Assembly: GCF_024584705.1 (NCBI RefSeq)
Contig: NZ_CP097384.1
Location: forward strand, 4,898,001-4,962,000
From: Blastopirellula sp. J2-11
GTDB lineage: Bacteria > Planctomycetota > Planctomycetia > Pirellulales > Pirellulaceae
Length of the DNA stretch: 64,000 nt
Direction: 5' to 3'
The notes beneath the pieces were generated by a model. The model saw nothing but the letters and a program-made list of their open reading frames with translations. It did not search any database and was not told the origin of the DNA. Both the position numbers and the translations under genes were made by a program. Below are positions 17,523 through 26,572 of the stretch, piece by piece (position 1 is the stretch's first letter; each line of letters begins with the position of its first letter).

Positions 17523-18644
17523 TTGAACTCAAATAACCGTAATTTTGAAGCCGCCTTGCCGCCGCTAGATCGCTATCGCGATATGCTGCGCGATGCGGAC
17601 GCGATCCAGGGCGTTTCGCTCTGGCAAGACGCCTGGCGTCGCCTTCGCCGCAACTGGGTCGCGATGGGGTCGCTGACCTTTCTGATCTTGCTCAGCGTCG
17701 CGGCCGTTTTGACGCCGCTCTTTCCGCTGCAATCTCCGGTCGAACAGCATCTGCGCGATCGTTCGTTCGCCGCGCCAAATCGGCAATCGGTCCAGCTAGG
17801 ATTGGTCGGGCTGGATGAAGAACAGCGCAGTATCGCGATCAAGACGCTCTGGAATGATCCCAGCGCCTTTGATGAAGCCCTGATCCGCACGCGCTTATCC
17901 ATTTTCGGCGATTGGGCGGTTCCCAGCTTGTGCGGCTCCGACCACCTTGGCCGCGATATGCTCTCGCGACTTTTCTGGGGGGCGCGCGTTTCGCTAATCG
18001 TCGGCGTGGTCGCGACCTTCGTTTCGCTTATCATCGGCGTCAGCTATGGAGCGATCTCCGGCTTCGCCGGCGGTCATATTGACGACGCGATGATGCGAGT
18101 GGTCGATATCCTCTATTCGATCCCGTTTATCTTCATTGTGATTTTTGTCGTCATGGTGATCAGCGAGCCGACGATCAAAGGCCCGCTTGAGAGTTTCGGC
18201 GTCAATCGTCTGGTCGCGTTTTACTTTCTGATCGGCGCGATTTATTGGCTGACGATGGCCCGCGTCGTCCGGGGACAAATCATCAGCTTGAAGAACGAAC
18301 AATTTGTCGACGCCGCTCGCACCATCGGCGCCGACTCGGCTCGCATCGTCTTCGTTCACTTGGTGCCCAACGTCCTGGGCGTGGTGATCGTCTACCTGAC
18401 GCTGACAATTCCATCGGTGATGCTCTTCGAGGCGTTCCTTTCGTTCCTGGGGATCGGCGTGGAAGAGCCGAACGTCTCGTGGGGGCTGCTCGCCAACGAA
18501 GGGCTGAAAGTGATCACGCCGATTCGGATCTATTGGTGGTTGATCGTCTTTCCGGCGGCCGCACTAGCTTCGACCCTGTACTCGCTCAACTTTCTCGGGG
18601 ACGGACTTCGCGACGCTCTCGATCCTCGCATGAAGAATCGCTAA
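17523..18644 (+). CDS. oppC: Oligopeptide ABC transporter permease
   Basis: 373 residues from TTG 17523, 23 bases after oppB. The N-terminal cytoplasmic tail (SLWQDAWRRLRRNWVAMGSL) leads into the first membrane helix. A periplasmic insert of about 70 residues (about 75-140, including PNRQSVQLGLVGLDEEQRS) makes it longer than E. coli OppC (about 300). The helices with GSDHLGRDMLSRLFWGARVS, VRGQIISLKNEQFVDAARTIG (EAA loop) and LGIGVEEPNVSWG are typical. It is the second channel subunit of the importer. An unrelated start further downstream would lose the first helix. Confidence 0.94.
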   Translation: MNSNNRNFEAALPPLDRYRDMLRDADAIQGVSLWQDAWRRLRRNWVAMGSLTFLILLSVAAVLTPLFPLQSPVEQHLRDRSFAAPNRQSVQLGLVGLDEEQRSIAIKTLWNDPSAFDEALIRTRLSIFGDWAVPSLCGSDHLGRDMLSRLFWGARVSLIVGVVATFVSLIIGVSYGAISGFAGGHIDDAMMRVVDILYSIPFIFIVIFVVMVISEPTIKGPLESFGVNRLVAFYFLIGAIYWLTMARVVRGQIISLKNEQFVDAARTIGADSARIVFVHLVPNVLGVVIVYLTLTIPSVMLFEAFLSFLGIGVEEPNVSWGLLANEGLKVITPIRIYWWLIVFPAAALASTLYSLNFLGDGLRDALDPRMKNR

Positions 18645-18654
18645 GGAGCCTCGC

Positions 18655-19692
18655 ATGACGTCAATCAACGCCAGCAACGAACCGCTGCTCCGCGTCGAAG
18701 ATCTCCGCGTCGAGTTTCATACCGATGATGGACTGGTCACCGCCGTACGGGGAGTCGATTGGGAATTGCGCGCCGGCGAAACCTTGGGCGTGGTCGGCGA
18801 ATCCGGCTCGGGCAAGTCGGTCACCGCGCTGGCCCTGATGGGGTTGATTCCGCAGCCGCCTGGCAAAATTGTCTCGGGTCGCGCGATGTATCGCGGTCAA
18901 GATCTGCTGAAGATGCCGTCGCGGGCACTGTCCGACATTCGGGGCAATCGCATCGCGATGATCTTTCAGGATCCGATGACCGCGCTCAATCCGTTTCTGA
19001 CGGTCGAAGATCAACTGACCGAAGTGACGCGTCGGCACATGGGACTGACCGCACGCGAAGCGACCGCCCATGCGATTGATATGCTCGAAAAGGTCGGCAT
19101 TCCGTCAGCTAGTAAACGCGTCTTTGAATACCCGCATCAATTCTCCGGCGGGATGCGTCAGCGCGTGATGATCGCGATGGCCCTCTCTTGCAAGCCAGAC
19201 ATCTTGATCGCTGACGAACCGACCACGGCGCTCGACGTGACGATTCAAGCACAGATTTTAGAGTTAATGAAAGAACTGCAAGAGCAGGAAGGAACCGCGA
19301 TTTTGATGATCACGCACGACCTGGGCGTGATCGCCAACATCGCCCATCGCGTGCAAGTGATGTACGCTGGCCGTGTCGTCGAGAAAGCGACCGTCGACGA
19401 ACTATTCGCCAACCCGCGTCATCCCTACACGTTGGGTTTGCTCGAATCGGCGCCGCGGGTCGACAAGCTGGAAGCCGAGCTTCGCCCGATTCCGGGTCAA
19501 CCGCCCGACCTTTCCAAACTTCCGGGAGGTTGCTCGTTCCGTCCACGCTGCCCGTTTAGCATCGCCGACTGCAGCACGATTGATCCGCCGCTTGTGAAAT
19601 CGAACTCCGACGGCAGTTACGCCTGCCTGGTCAACATTGACGAAGCCCCGCGACACGACGCGACGTCGCAAATCAGCGAGGAACTCTCGTGA
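18655..19692 (+). CDS. oppD: Oligopeptide ABC transporter ATP-binding protein
   Basis: 345 residues. ATG 18655 follows AAGGAG. Walker A is GESGSGKSV (about 42-50), the signature is FSGGMRQRV (about 162), Walker B is ILIADEPTTALDVT and the H-loop is MITHDLGV. The C-terminal extension specific to peptide transporters (PYTLGLLES...GCSFRPRCPFSIADC) carries the Cys-rich motif that can bind an iron-sulfur cluster in this family. It pairs with OppF as a heterodimeric motor. It overlaps oppF by four bases. Confidence 0.96.
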   Translation: MTSINASNEPLLRVEDLRVEFHTDDGLVTAVRGVDWELRAGETLGVVGESGSGKSVTALALMGLIPQPPGKIVSGRAMYRGQDLLKMPSRALSDIRGNRIAMIFQDPMTALNPFLTVEDQLTEVTRRHMGLTAREATAHAIDMLEKVGIPSASKRVFEYPHQFSGGMRQRVMIAMALSCKPDILIADEPTTALDVTIQAQILELMKELQEQEGTAILMITHDLGVIANIAHRVQVMYAGRVVEKATVDELFANPRHPYTLGLLESAPRVDKLEAELRPIPGQPPDLSKLPGGCSFRPRCPFSIADCSTIDPPLVKSNSDGSYACLVNIDEAPRHDATSQISEELS

Positions 19693-20717
19693 CGCTGGAA
19701 ATGAAAGAAGAGATCGTACCCGCCGTGGCCGCTTCACGCCCGCTCCTGGAAGTGCGCGACATGAAGGTTCACTTCCCCTTTCGTCGCGGCGGCTGGTTCA
19801 CCGGCGAATCGGGGTTTGTGCGCGCGGTCGATGGAATCAGCTTCACGCTCGGCGAAGGAGAAACGCTCGGCCTGGTCGGTGAATCAGGCTGCGGAAAATC
19901 AACCACCGCCAAAGCGATTCTTAATCTGACCCCGCCCACCTCCGGCGAAGTCTACATCGACGGGCATCGGATCGACGGGCTGACCGGCAGCGCGATGCGC
20001 CCCTATCGCCGCGACGTGCAGATGATTTTCCAAGATCCATTCGCGTCGCTTAACCCACGCATGACGGTCGGTTCGACCATCGGCGAGCCGATCAAGATTT
20101 ACCGCTTGGCTCGCGGCGTTGATCGCAAGCTGGAAGTGATGCGGCTGATGGAGCTAGTCGGGCTCAACCCGCGTTACATCAATCGATACCCGCACGAGTT
20201 CTCTGGCGGGCAACGTCAGCGAATCGGCATCGCGCGCGCTTTGGCGGTTCGTCCGCGGCTGATCTTGTGCGACGAGCCGGTTTCGGCGCTCGACGTCTCG
20301 ATCCAAGCGCAGGTCGTAAATCTACTGATGGATCTGCAGCAGAAGCTGGGACTTTCGTATCTGTTTATCGCGCATGATCTGTCGGTGGTGCGGCATATTT
20401 CGACCCGCGTCGGCGTGATGTATCTAGGACGCATTGTCGAGATGGCGCCGGCCGAAGCGTTGTATGAGTCGCCGCAGCATCCGTACACGCAAGCGCTGCT
20501 CTCGGCGATTCCGGTCCCTGATCCGGCGCTGGAACGGACGCGGCAACGGGTCGTTTTGCAGGGGGAAGTCCCGTCGCCCGACAAAGAGTACCCAGGTTGT
20601 CCCTTCGCCGATCGCTGTCCGATTGTCGACGATTCGCTCTGTCGCGACCATCCGCCGCAGCTGACAGGATCGGCACACAAAGCTTCGTGCTTTAAGGTCG
20701 ACACGAGCTCGCTCTAA
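19689..20717 (+). CDS. oppF: Oligopeptide ABC transporter ATP-binding protein
   Basis: 342 residues from GTG 19689, overlapping the oppD stop (GTGA). Walker A is GESGCGKST, the signature is [10 protein letters not shown], Walker B is [14 protein letters not shown], the H-loop is FIAHDLSV. The C-terminal part has [11 protein letters not shown] and the Cys-rich [17 protein letters not shown]. It is the last gene of the opp operon. The convergent small membrane protein gene begins only 6 bases beyond, and no clear terminator is visible between them. Confidence 0.96.
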   Translation: MTLEMKEEIVPAVAASRPLLEVRDMKVHFPFRRGGWFTGESGFVRAVDGISFTLGEGETLGLVGESGCGKSTTAKAILNLTPPTSGEVYIDGHRIDGLTGSAMRPYRRDVQMIFQDPFASLNPRMTVGSTIGEPIKIYRLARGVDRKLEVMRLMELVGLNPRYINRYPHEFSGGQRQRIGIARALAVRPRLILCDEPVSALDVSIQAQVVNLLMDLQQKLGLSYLFIAHDLSVVRHISTRVGVMYLGRIVEMAPAEALYESPQHPYTQALLSAIPVPDPALERTRQRVVLQGEVPSPDKEYPGCPFADRCPIVDDSLCRDHPPQLTGSAHKASCFKVDTSSL

Positions 20718-20723
20718 GCGCGC

Positions 20724-21245
20724 CTAAGTTCGCGAAGTCGGTACCGGCGGAGCGTCGATCGAGTCGGCGCTGTCGTCGTGACGCAGAATCGACGAACCGC
20801 CGCCGGCGCGGCGAATCTGCAGATAGAACTCGATGATTTCCCGAATCTCATCGACTTGGCTAGGTCCCGAGATATAGACGTTACTTAACTCGGCGGCAGC
20901 CGAAGCGTCGGACGTGAGATAAATCACCACTCCTTTGCGCTGCAACTGGCAGCTTTCTACATTGCGCCACTGAATGCGGCGTTGGCCCCACAGGTTCTTC
21001 TGCACGATTCCGCGCGGACCGATTTCAAACATCGCCGGTAGCCACATTCGCCATGACGTGAGCAACAGCAGCAGCGTGCAGAGCAGCCCCAACGAGGAGT
21101 TCGTCGATGCGTAATAGGCGATCAGCCCCACCGCAGCAAAGGCGATCGCCATCGCTCCTGTCTCCCAAGGAGACTGCACCAGCGGCCAATGCCGCACAAG
21201 CAGTTCTGGTTGACGCGTTTCGTTTTGCCGGCTGGACGGACTCAT
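20724..21245 (-). CDS. Small membrane protein with PH-like domain, unknown function
   Basis: 173 residues. Two closely spaced membrane helices (about 31-47 and 51-70) precede a domain of alternating strands with EIGPRGIVQKNLWGQRRIQWRNV and a C-terminal helix (SQVDEIREIIEFYLQI). This layout is that of bacterial PH-like (bPH) proteins. It is third in a leftward set M20 peptidase - 119-residue membrane protein - this gene (43 bases apart), so it is probably co-transcribed. No function can be assigned. Confidence 0.7.
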   Translation of the reverse strand: MSPSSRQNETRQPELLVRHWPLVQSPWETGAMAIAFAAVGLIAYYASTNSSLGLLCTLLLLLTSWRMWLPAMFEIGPRGIVQKNLWGQRRIQWRNVESCQLQRKGVVIYLTSDASAAAELSNVYISGPSQVDEIREIIEFYLQIRRAGGGSSILRHDDSADSIDAPPVPTSRT

Positions 21246-21288
21246 GCAATCATTCTAATTCGAGACTGGCTCTCACGTGTAGGCGCCG

Positions 21289-21648
21289 CTACGTCCGGGA
21301 GTCGCCAAAATGGGATGAGGTTCGCATTGCTCCGGAGATCATCCAAACCGTCACCCAATACAGCAGCGTAACTATCAGCAAAACGAAGGCCAGTAAAACG
21401 TAATAATGATCTCTTAGCAGAACAAAAGTGGGCGGTTCGGTGCTTTTGGGCACCGTACGAGCTACTGGCGCTCCCCCCTCTTCCATCTGGGTCTGCACAT
21501 GATGACGAAAGTCGCTCCATTGCTCTCGGCTGTCTGCGGTATCCAATTCCACTAAAGCCCAACTTCGCGACGAACTGATCGCGCCGATTACCGCCGCGAC
21601 CAGCAAAAAATAGCCGCCGATCATTAAACCTATTCGCAATTTTTGCAT
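21289..21648 (-). CDS. Small two-helix membrane protein, unknown function
   Basis: 119 residues. Membrane helices at about 5-24 and 82-106 flank a ~55-residue polar loop (SREQWSDFRHHVQTQMEEGG...). Its start codon lies one base beyond the stop codon of the M20 amidohydrolase gene, so translation is very likely coupled. I do not recognise the family. The coupling to a secreted hydrolase and to the PH-like protein is the only hint of a role. Confidence 0.7.
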   Translation of the reverse strand: MQKLRIGLMIGGYFLLVAAVIGAISSSRSWALVELDTADSREQWSDFRHHVQTQMEEGGAPVARTVPKSTEPPTFVLLRDHYYVLLAFVLLIVTLLYWVTVWMISGAMRTSSHFGDSRT

Positions 21649-21649
21649 C

Positions 21650-22981
21650 CTAATTGCGCTGATCTGCGGCAGGAGGCGCCTGAAGCAAGTCGAGCACGCC
21701 TGCGATCATCACCCGCAATCCTGTTTCTAAGGTCGGCTCGATGTCCGGATAATATTTCGGCGAATGAAGCGAAGGAGGAGATTGCCCCAATTCGGCGAAT
21801 CGGTCTAACCGCTTCTGCTCAACCGACCCTAGCTGAAACATCAAAATGGGAACACCCGCCAAACCGTAGCGGCCAAAATCTTCCCCCCCCATCGAAGGCT
21901 CGCTCGGGACGACCTGCTCGTCTCCCAAGGTTTTACGAAAGACCGACACCATCCTTTTCGCCAATTCCCGGTCGTTAAACAAACTGGGCGTTCCTTCAGA
22001 GTAGTGGAGCGTCGGCTCCGGCGCGTTGTAAGCCTGAGCGATCGCGTTGGCTCGACGCGTAATCGCTTCCCGCAATTGCGCACGTACTTTTTCTCCGTAG
22101 CTGCGAACCGTCAGTTTCAAATCGCAGCGATCGCCGATCACGTTGTGCTTGGCGCCTCCATGGATTGCGCCGACCGTAATCACCGCTGGATCCACCGGCT
22201 TGATTTCGCGACTGACAATCGTCTGGAGCGACATCACCAGTTCGGCGGCCTGCACGATCGGATCGATGGTCGCATGGGGATAAGCGCCATGTCCGCCGCG
22301 TCCGTGCACCGTAATATCAACGCTGTCAACGTTGGCCATCGCGTACCCGGCCCGATAGCCGATCGTGCCGGCCGGCAACGTCGCGGCGACATGCAGCGCC
22401 AAAGCGTGATCCGGCTTCGGAAATCGTTCCAACAAACCGGCTTCCAGCATCGCTTTCGCGCCGCCGCCCCGTTCCTCGGCAGGCTGGCAAATCAAGACCA
22501 GCGTTCCTTGCCAAAGGTCGCGATGGGTCGCCATGAACCAAGCGACTCCAATCAGGTTGGTCATGTGGACGTCGTGACCACAAGCATGCATCACGCCGGT
22601 CTGGATTCCATCTTTGGTGGTGATCTCTTCTTGTGACGCATAAACCAACTCGGTTTGTTCCGTCACCGGCAGGCCATCCATGTCGGTTCGGACCATCAAG
22701 GCCGGGCCGTCGCCGTTTTTCAGAACTGCCACGACGCCATATCCCCCTACGTCGGTTGTCACCTCATAGCCGGAATCGCGCAGTAGATTGGTCAGCTTTT
22801 TCGAGGTGACTGCTTCTTCGTACGAAACCTCCGGGTGCGCATGGAGATCTTTGTAGATATCCAGCAAAGCCGGCAGCTTCTCTTCGATCCAAGCATCGGT
22901 CGCTTCACATTTGGCCTGTGCCGGAATCGAAACCGCTATCCAAAATGCCAGCAGCGCTGGAATGATTTGTCGCATTGCCAC
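21650..22981 (-). CDS. Secreted M20-family metal amidohydrolase (N-acyl amino acid hydrolase type)
   Basis: 443 residues with a cleavable signal peptide (IIPALLAFWIAVSIPAQA). Family M20D: LHAHPEVSYEE near the start, metal ligands in MHACGHDVHMTN (about 132-143) and CQPAEERGGGAKAML (about 165-180), a lid-domain segment GRGGHGAYPHATIDPI and the C-terminal His region with GGEDFGRYGLAGVP. It should release amino acids from N-acyl amino acids or small amides outside the cytoplasm or in the periplasm. A TATAAT on the minus strand at 23036-23041 is a possible -10 box. It is first of a three-gene leftward set. Confidence 0.92.
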   Translation of the reverse strand: MAMRQIIPALLAFWIAVSIPAQAKCEATDAWIEEKLPALLDIYKDLHAHPEVSYEEAVTSKKLTNLLRDSGYEVTTDVGGYGVVAVLKNGDGPALMVRTDMDGLPVTEQTELVYASQEEITTKDGIQTGVMHACGHDVHMTNLIGVAWFMATHRDLWQGTLVLICQPAEERGGGAKAMLEAGLLERFPKPDHALALHVAATLPAGTIGYRAGYAMANVDSVDITVHGRGGHGAYPHATIDPIVQAAELVMSLQTIVSREIKPVDPAVITVGAIHGGAKHNVIGDRCDLKLTVRSYGEKVRAQLREAITRRANAIAQAYNAPEPTLHYSEGTPSLFNDRELAKRMVSVFRKTLGDEQVVPSEPSMGGEDFGRYGLAGVPILMFQLGSVEQKRLDRFAELGQSPPSLHSPKYYPDIEPTLETGLRVMIAGVLDLLQAPPAADQRN

Positions 22982-23090
22982 GATTCGGCTCCGAAAAGAA
23001 AATTCGTCAAAAATTGCCCAAATGCTATTGCAATGATTATAACTGCTTTGCTAACCTACGTAGGTCATCTAACGGTCTACATTTCATAAA

Positions 23091-23131
23091 GAGCGAGCCG
23101 ACGTCATCCCAACGGCTCGCTCATTTTTTTT
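23091..23131 (-). terminator. Intrinsic terminator downstream of rdgB (partly bidirectional)
   Basis: A 10-bp GC-rich stem (GAGCGAGCCG / CGGCTCGCTC) lies 9 bases beyond the rdgB stop. On the plus strand it is followed by A and eight T; on the minus strand by TTTAT. Since rdgB is the only gene reading into it, it is assigned to the minus strand. Confidence 0.65.
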
Positions 23132-23139
23132 CTTGGGCC

Positions 23140-23790
23140 CTATCCGCCCCACTTCCCCGAGATCTGCAGTTGCCGCAATTGGGGCAGCAGTCGGCGGGAA
23201 GCTCTCGCTCGGTGGCTCAGCATTGCTTTGACCGCGCCTCCCATCTCTCCGAACGTCCGCCGATATTCGATCAGTTCGAAGAGCGGGTCATACCCAAATC
23301 CGCCGCTTCCACGCGCTTGGCCGACGATTCGGCCGCAGCAAACACCCTCACTGGCCGCCATGATCTCGCCGCTGGGAGCAGCAAGCCGCATACAACAAAC
23401 GTAGTGCGCCGTGCGGCGGGCGTCTGACACTCCGGCCAACTTTTCTAGCAGCAGTTGGTTGTTAGACGCGTCCGTCGCTTCCAGCCCCGAAAATCGGGCG
23501 GAGTAGATTCCCGGCTCGCCGGCCAGCGCATCGACGCAAAGGCCGCTATCTTCGGCCAGCACCCACATGCCCAGATGGATCGCCTGCTCGGTCGCTTTCT
23601 TCTCGGCATTCCCGCCAAACGAATCGGCGTCTTCCTCGACTTCGATGGCGCGCGGCGTTTGGGCCAGCGTTCGCAGTTCGATCCCCAGCGGCGCGAGCAG
23701 CTTGGCCATCTCGGCGCCTTTCTTTTTGTTGTGCGTCCCCAGCACCAACTCTCGATTTTCCGGCATCTCCCCCTCGCTCGAAAAGTCCAC
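23140..23790 (-). CDS. rdgB: Non-canonical purine NTP pyrophosphatase (RdgB/HAM1)
   Basis: 216 residues from GTG 23790; an ATG eight codons later (MPENRELVLGTHN) is equally plausible and nearer to the family start. It hydrolyses dITP, XTP and similar nucleotides to keep them out of DNA. Motifs are the substrate loop LGTHNKKK, the catalytic AEDSGLCVDAL with its Asp, SGGFGYDPLF and the C-terminal SHRARA. Length is normal. It stands alone between two hairpin terminators, so it is monocistronic. Confidence 0.94.
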   Translation of the reverse strand: MDFSSEGEMPENRELVLGTHNKKKGAEMAKLLAPLGIELRTLAQTPRAIEVEEDADSFGGNAEKKATEQAIHLGMWVLAEDSGLCVDALAGEPGIYSARFSGLEATDASNNQLLLEKLAGVSDARRTAHYVCCMRLAAPSGEIMAASEGVCCGRIVGQARGSGGFGYDPLFELIEYRRTFGEMGGAVKAMLSHRARASRRLLPQLRQLQISGKWGG

Positions 23791-23843
23791 CTATTGCAGT
23801 CAATTTAGCAAGCCCGCCGTCGCGACCATACAGGGGCGGCAGA

Positions 23844-23886
23844 AAAGAAAAGACTTCTCACCGGAGCGATGAGAAGTCTTTTCTTT
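23844..23886. terminator. Bidirectional intrinsic terminator between the SPOR-like gene and rdgB
   Basis: A 17-bp stem made of AAAGAAAAGACTTCTCA and its exact complement, with a 9-base loop. The A/T-rich outer part gives T-runs on both strands. It follows the stop (23916) of the secreted SPOR-like protein gene on the minus strand. Confidence 0.8.
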
Positions 23887-23915
23887 GTTCTAATTCGCAG
23901 TTGCAGACCGCGAAG

Positions 23916-25022
23916 CTATTTCAGGAAATTCCACTTCGCGTACTCGCCGCCCACGCTGCGCTTCGGTACGGTGACCGGCACCGGCTGCACGTCAAACGGT
24001 ACGCCGTCGATCGTTTTCGGCTTGAAGTTCGCGGTGCCAGGCTCGGGAGTCGCACGGAAGTCGTTGATGATTCGATTGATCTGCGGATTGATTTCCATCT
24101 TTCCATCGGCCCGCTCCGTGCCGACCGAATCAAACGAGCCGACAGTGACCATGCTTTCTGAGCGATCATGAAAGACGTAGGCCGGCACGCCTTGCTTGCG
24201 CAATCGTGCGGTCAAGCGTTCCGCTTTTTCGGCGGCGTCCGCCAAGCGCGTACGGCTTAGGTCATTCTTTTTTTCAATCTCAGCGATCTTCTTGGCGTCG
24301 ACTTCGGTCGCTCCTGAAAAAGTCGCGACGCGAACGCTGTACTTCCCTTCACAATCGAGCAAGCTGTTCACGACCCCGTTGTTGATCTTCAAGATCAGCG
24401 GATCGATCCCCTTCGGCGCGAAATACTCGTCGGGAAGCAGCGGATTCCGCGAGACGAACGCATGCCCCATCGGGCCTTTCTCTCGCTTCTCTTCGTCGGT
24501 GACCGCTTCCCGAATTTTGCGACGCAGATATTTGATCGGGTCATTTTGCGTGGTTTGCGTTTCGCCGGTCATGCATTTCGGCTTAGCGTCTTTTAGGTCC
24601 TTCAACGTCTTTTTTAAGACATCGTCGTCGACCGTTTCAAAGTTGCCGACCAACACGGCGATACTGGTGTATTTGCCTTCGTCGGCGTATCGCATCGTCT
24701 TGCGTTCGCCATATTGGTTGAAGCCCAGACCTTGCACCTTTTGGGTGAAGTCATACGACTGCTCGTAGACGTAGGCTTCCATATCGAAGTCCTTACGCAA
24801 TTCCATCACCAAATTGTGGGCGTCTTGCGCCGCGCCGGGACCACTGAACGAGGTCGCCATGATCATCCAGGGACCATTCGTGTCGGTCAGTTGATATGGC
24901 TGATTGACGTCGGCTTCAACGCTCTTAAACGGAATCAAACGAGCCCAGGGAGGAGCCGCAAGCGCTGCTGCGCTGACCGCCGCCAAAAGAATCGCCGCCA
25001 AAGTGATCTGTAGATTTCGCAT
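23916..25022 (-). CDS. Secreted protein with two SPOR-like segments, unknown function
   Basis: 368 residues from ATG 25022 (a TTG four codons upstream is possible). A signal peptide ends near AALAA. The mature part has two segments that follow the SPOR pattern of Gly/Ser-x-aromatic start, A-x-x-L-x-x-x-L helix and a final V-x-V-G-x-F. The first is GPWMIMATSF ... AHNLVMELRK ... IAVLVGNFET (about residues 50-125). The second is YSVRVATFSG ... LTARLRKQG ... MVTVGSFDS (about 235-315). A basic/acidic linker separates them. SPOR domains bind peptidoglycan stripped of stem peptides, so a cell-wall association is inferred. Planctomycete walls and division are unusual, which makes this worth testing. 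I know no named family for the whole protein. Confidence 0.75.
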   Translation of the reverse strand: MRNLQITLAAILLAAVSAAALAAPPWARLIPFKSVEADVNQPYQLTDTNGPWMIMATSFSGPGAAQDAHNLVMELRKDFDMEAYVYEQSYDFTQKVQGLGFNQYGERKTMRYADEGKYTSIAVLVGNFETVDDDVLKKTLKDLKDAKPKCMTGETQTTQNDPIKYLRRKIREAVTDEEKREKGPMGHAFVSRNPLLPDEYFAPKGIDPLILKINNGVVNSLLDCEGKYSVRVATFSGATEVDAKKIAEIEKKNDLSRTRLADAAEKAERLTARLRKQGVPAYVFHDRSESMVTVGSFDSVGTERADGKMEINPQINRIINDFRATPEPGTANFKPKTIDGVPFDVQPVPVTVPKRSVGGEYAKWNFLK

Positions 25023-25305
25023 CCTTGCTCTCAAGTTCGCACGGACGTAAAGATTGTCGCGACCTACAAAGGCCGCGCGACCGGGGCGAACAGTAGCAAA
25101 AGCACGTCGGCGAGAGCAAGCCGAATCTTGAGCCGATTTTTAGCGAGAAGAAACGTAACTACAGCGGGATAACCTTGCTAGCGGGCCAGAGCGGTTTCTT
25201 GCTAGCCGCCCTATTTTGATTTTCCCACGATAGAAAATGAAGAGGGTGCTGCGCGTCGCCGCCGAAAGAACTGTCGCCGGTGAGACATGGCGCGGCCCGT
25301 ATCAC

Positions 25306-25400
25306 ATCAGCCGCACGGCGTTAGCCGCGGTTTCTGATAGGAACGCATTGCCGACGGAAAATTGGAGACAAGAAACCGCGGCTAACGCCGTGCGGCTGAT
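25306..25400. repeat. Inverted repeat, family R2 (ATCAGCCGCACGGCGTTAGC)
   Basis: Arms at 25306-25335 and 25371-25400 are complementary over 30 bases, with a 35-base loop. Related copies are at 39891-39984 and 42433-42525. The rest of the 443-base gap 25023-25465 has no gene that I can support; a short open frame over it is created by the repeat. Confidence 0.9.
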
Positions 25401-25465
25401 TTTGGGGGAGAAGCTAGACGACAGGGGACTATTGGTTCCGCTTGCTGGAAAGCGAACTAGCTCCG

Positions 25466-26401
25466 TTAGCAAATTCCGGCTGCTTCGCGGATCTTCACGA
25501 CCAACTCGTCATACCGCGGCTTGGCGACTTGGCACGAGACTCCAACCTGCCGCCCCTTCTTTTCGTTATCGCGTGAGACCAGCGACGAAAAGATGACAAT
25601 CGGCAATTCAGCGAGCACCTGGTGGCTGCGAATTTGTTTCGCCAGGCTGAAACCATCCATCCGCGGCATTTCGACATCGGTCACCACCACGCTGACAGCC
25701 GAACGAATTGTCGATGCGTCGTGCTGAGTCGCCATTTGACGCAGATAATGCAACGCGTCTTCACCATCGGTAAATCCACGCAGGTTCGAGAAGCCCGCTG
25801 CGTGCAACGAATCCTGAATCATCTCCGAGATCATGCGTGAATCTTCGGCGAAGACGATCGGACAATCGGCGGCGCTGATATGCTCCACATGATTTTGCTG
25901 GCTCGACTCGGCCAGGCCAAAATGCCCGATGCCGTTGCCGATTGATTCAAAATCAAGAATCTGAATCAGTCGCCCATCCAACAAGATAATGCTAGTGACG
26001 GGAGGATTCATGCCGGCCACTTCCGGCAGCGGCTTGGTCGACGCCCAACTAACGCGATAGATCCGCTGAATGCTTTGCACGCGAAACGCAAGCTGTTGCG
26101 AATTGAATTCGAGCAACAACAAATAGTCTTTGCCGCTGTTTGTCCGCGAGAACTCTTCCTCACCATAGAGAAAGCGAGCGAGATTCACCAGCGTTACGAC
26201 CTCGTTGCGAATCTGCGCCAAACCTTCGATCGCAGGATGCCCGTGCGGAATCGACGTCACTTCGCCGATTTCCAGCACTTCCTTCACTTTGGCGACATTC
26301 ACGCCAAAGTTTTGATCTCCAACTTGAAAGACGAGAATTTCCGCTTCGTTGGTGCCTGCTTCCAACAGAATGCCGGCTTCTTTTGATACTGCAGTCGCCA
26401 C
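25466..26401 (-). CDS. CheV-like chemotaxis coupling protein (CheW domain plus receiver)
   Basis: 311 residues from GTG 26401. A CheW domain spans about 20-160 (ILVFQVGDQNFGVNVAKVKEV, IPHGHPAIEGLAQIRNEVVTLVNL). A response regulator receiver domain spans about 182-308, with acidic pocket EDS at 186-188, phospho-acceptor Asp242 in VVVTDVEMPRMDG and the conserved Lys in VAKPRY. CheV couples chemoreceptors to CheA and adapts the signal. No cheA, receptor or flagellar genes are nearby, so it works with partners elsewhere. It stands between the R2 repeat and mtaB and seems monocistronic. Confidence 0.92.
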   Translation of the reverse strand: MATAVSKEAGILLEAGTNEAEILVFQVGDQNFGVNVAKVKEVLEIGEVTSIPHGHPAIEGLAQIRNEVVTLVNLARFLYGEEEFSRTNSGKDYLLLLEFNSQQLAFRVQSIQRIYRVSWASTKPLPEVAGMNPPVTSIILLDGRLIQILDFESIGNGIGHFGLAESSQQNHVEHISAADCPIVFAEDSRMISEMIQDSLHAAGFSNLRGFTDGEDALHYLRQMATQHDASTIRSAVSVVVTDVEMPRMDGFSLAKQIRSHQVLAELPIVIFSSLVSRDNEKKGRQVGVSCQVAKPRYDELVVKIREAAGIC

Positions 26402-26572
26402 TTGGTCGCCTCGCTTCGGAATGCCTTCGGTGCAGGGTGCACATTTCTCTTCTCTATTTCATCGGCGATTAGCGAGCGGCGCGGCAGAAAACGCTAGCAT
26501 CGAGCAAATGGAACGATCGTATGGTTTGCGCCTTCGCTACAACCGTTCTGTTGCTCTTGAGCAAAACCCGAA

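Noticed and set aside
25237-25596. 119-residue plus-strand frame
   Set aside because: It runs across the R2 palindrome and the antisense end of the CheV-like gene; no start signal and random composition.
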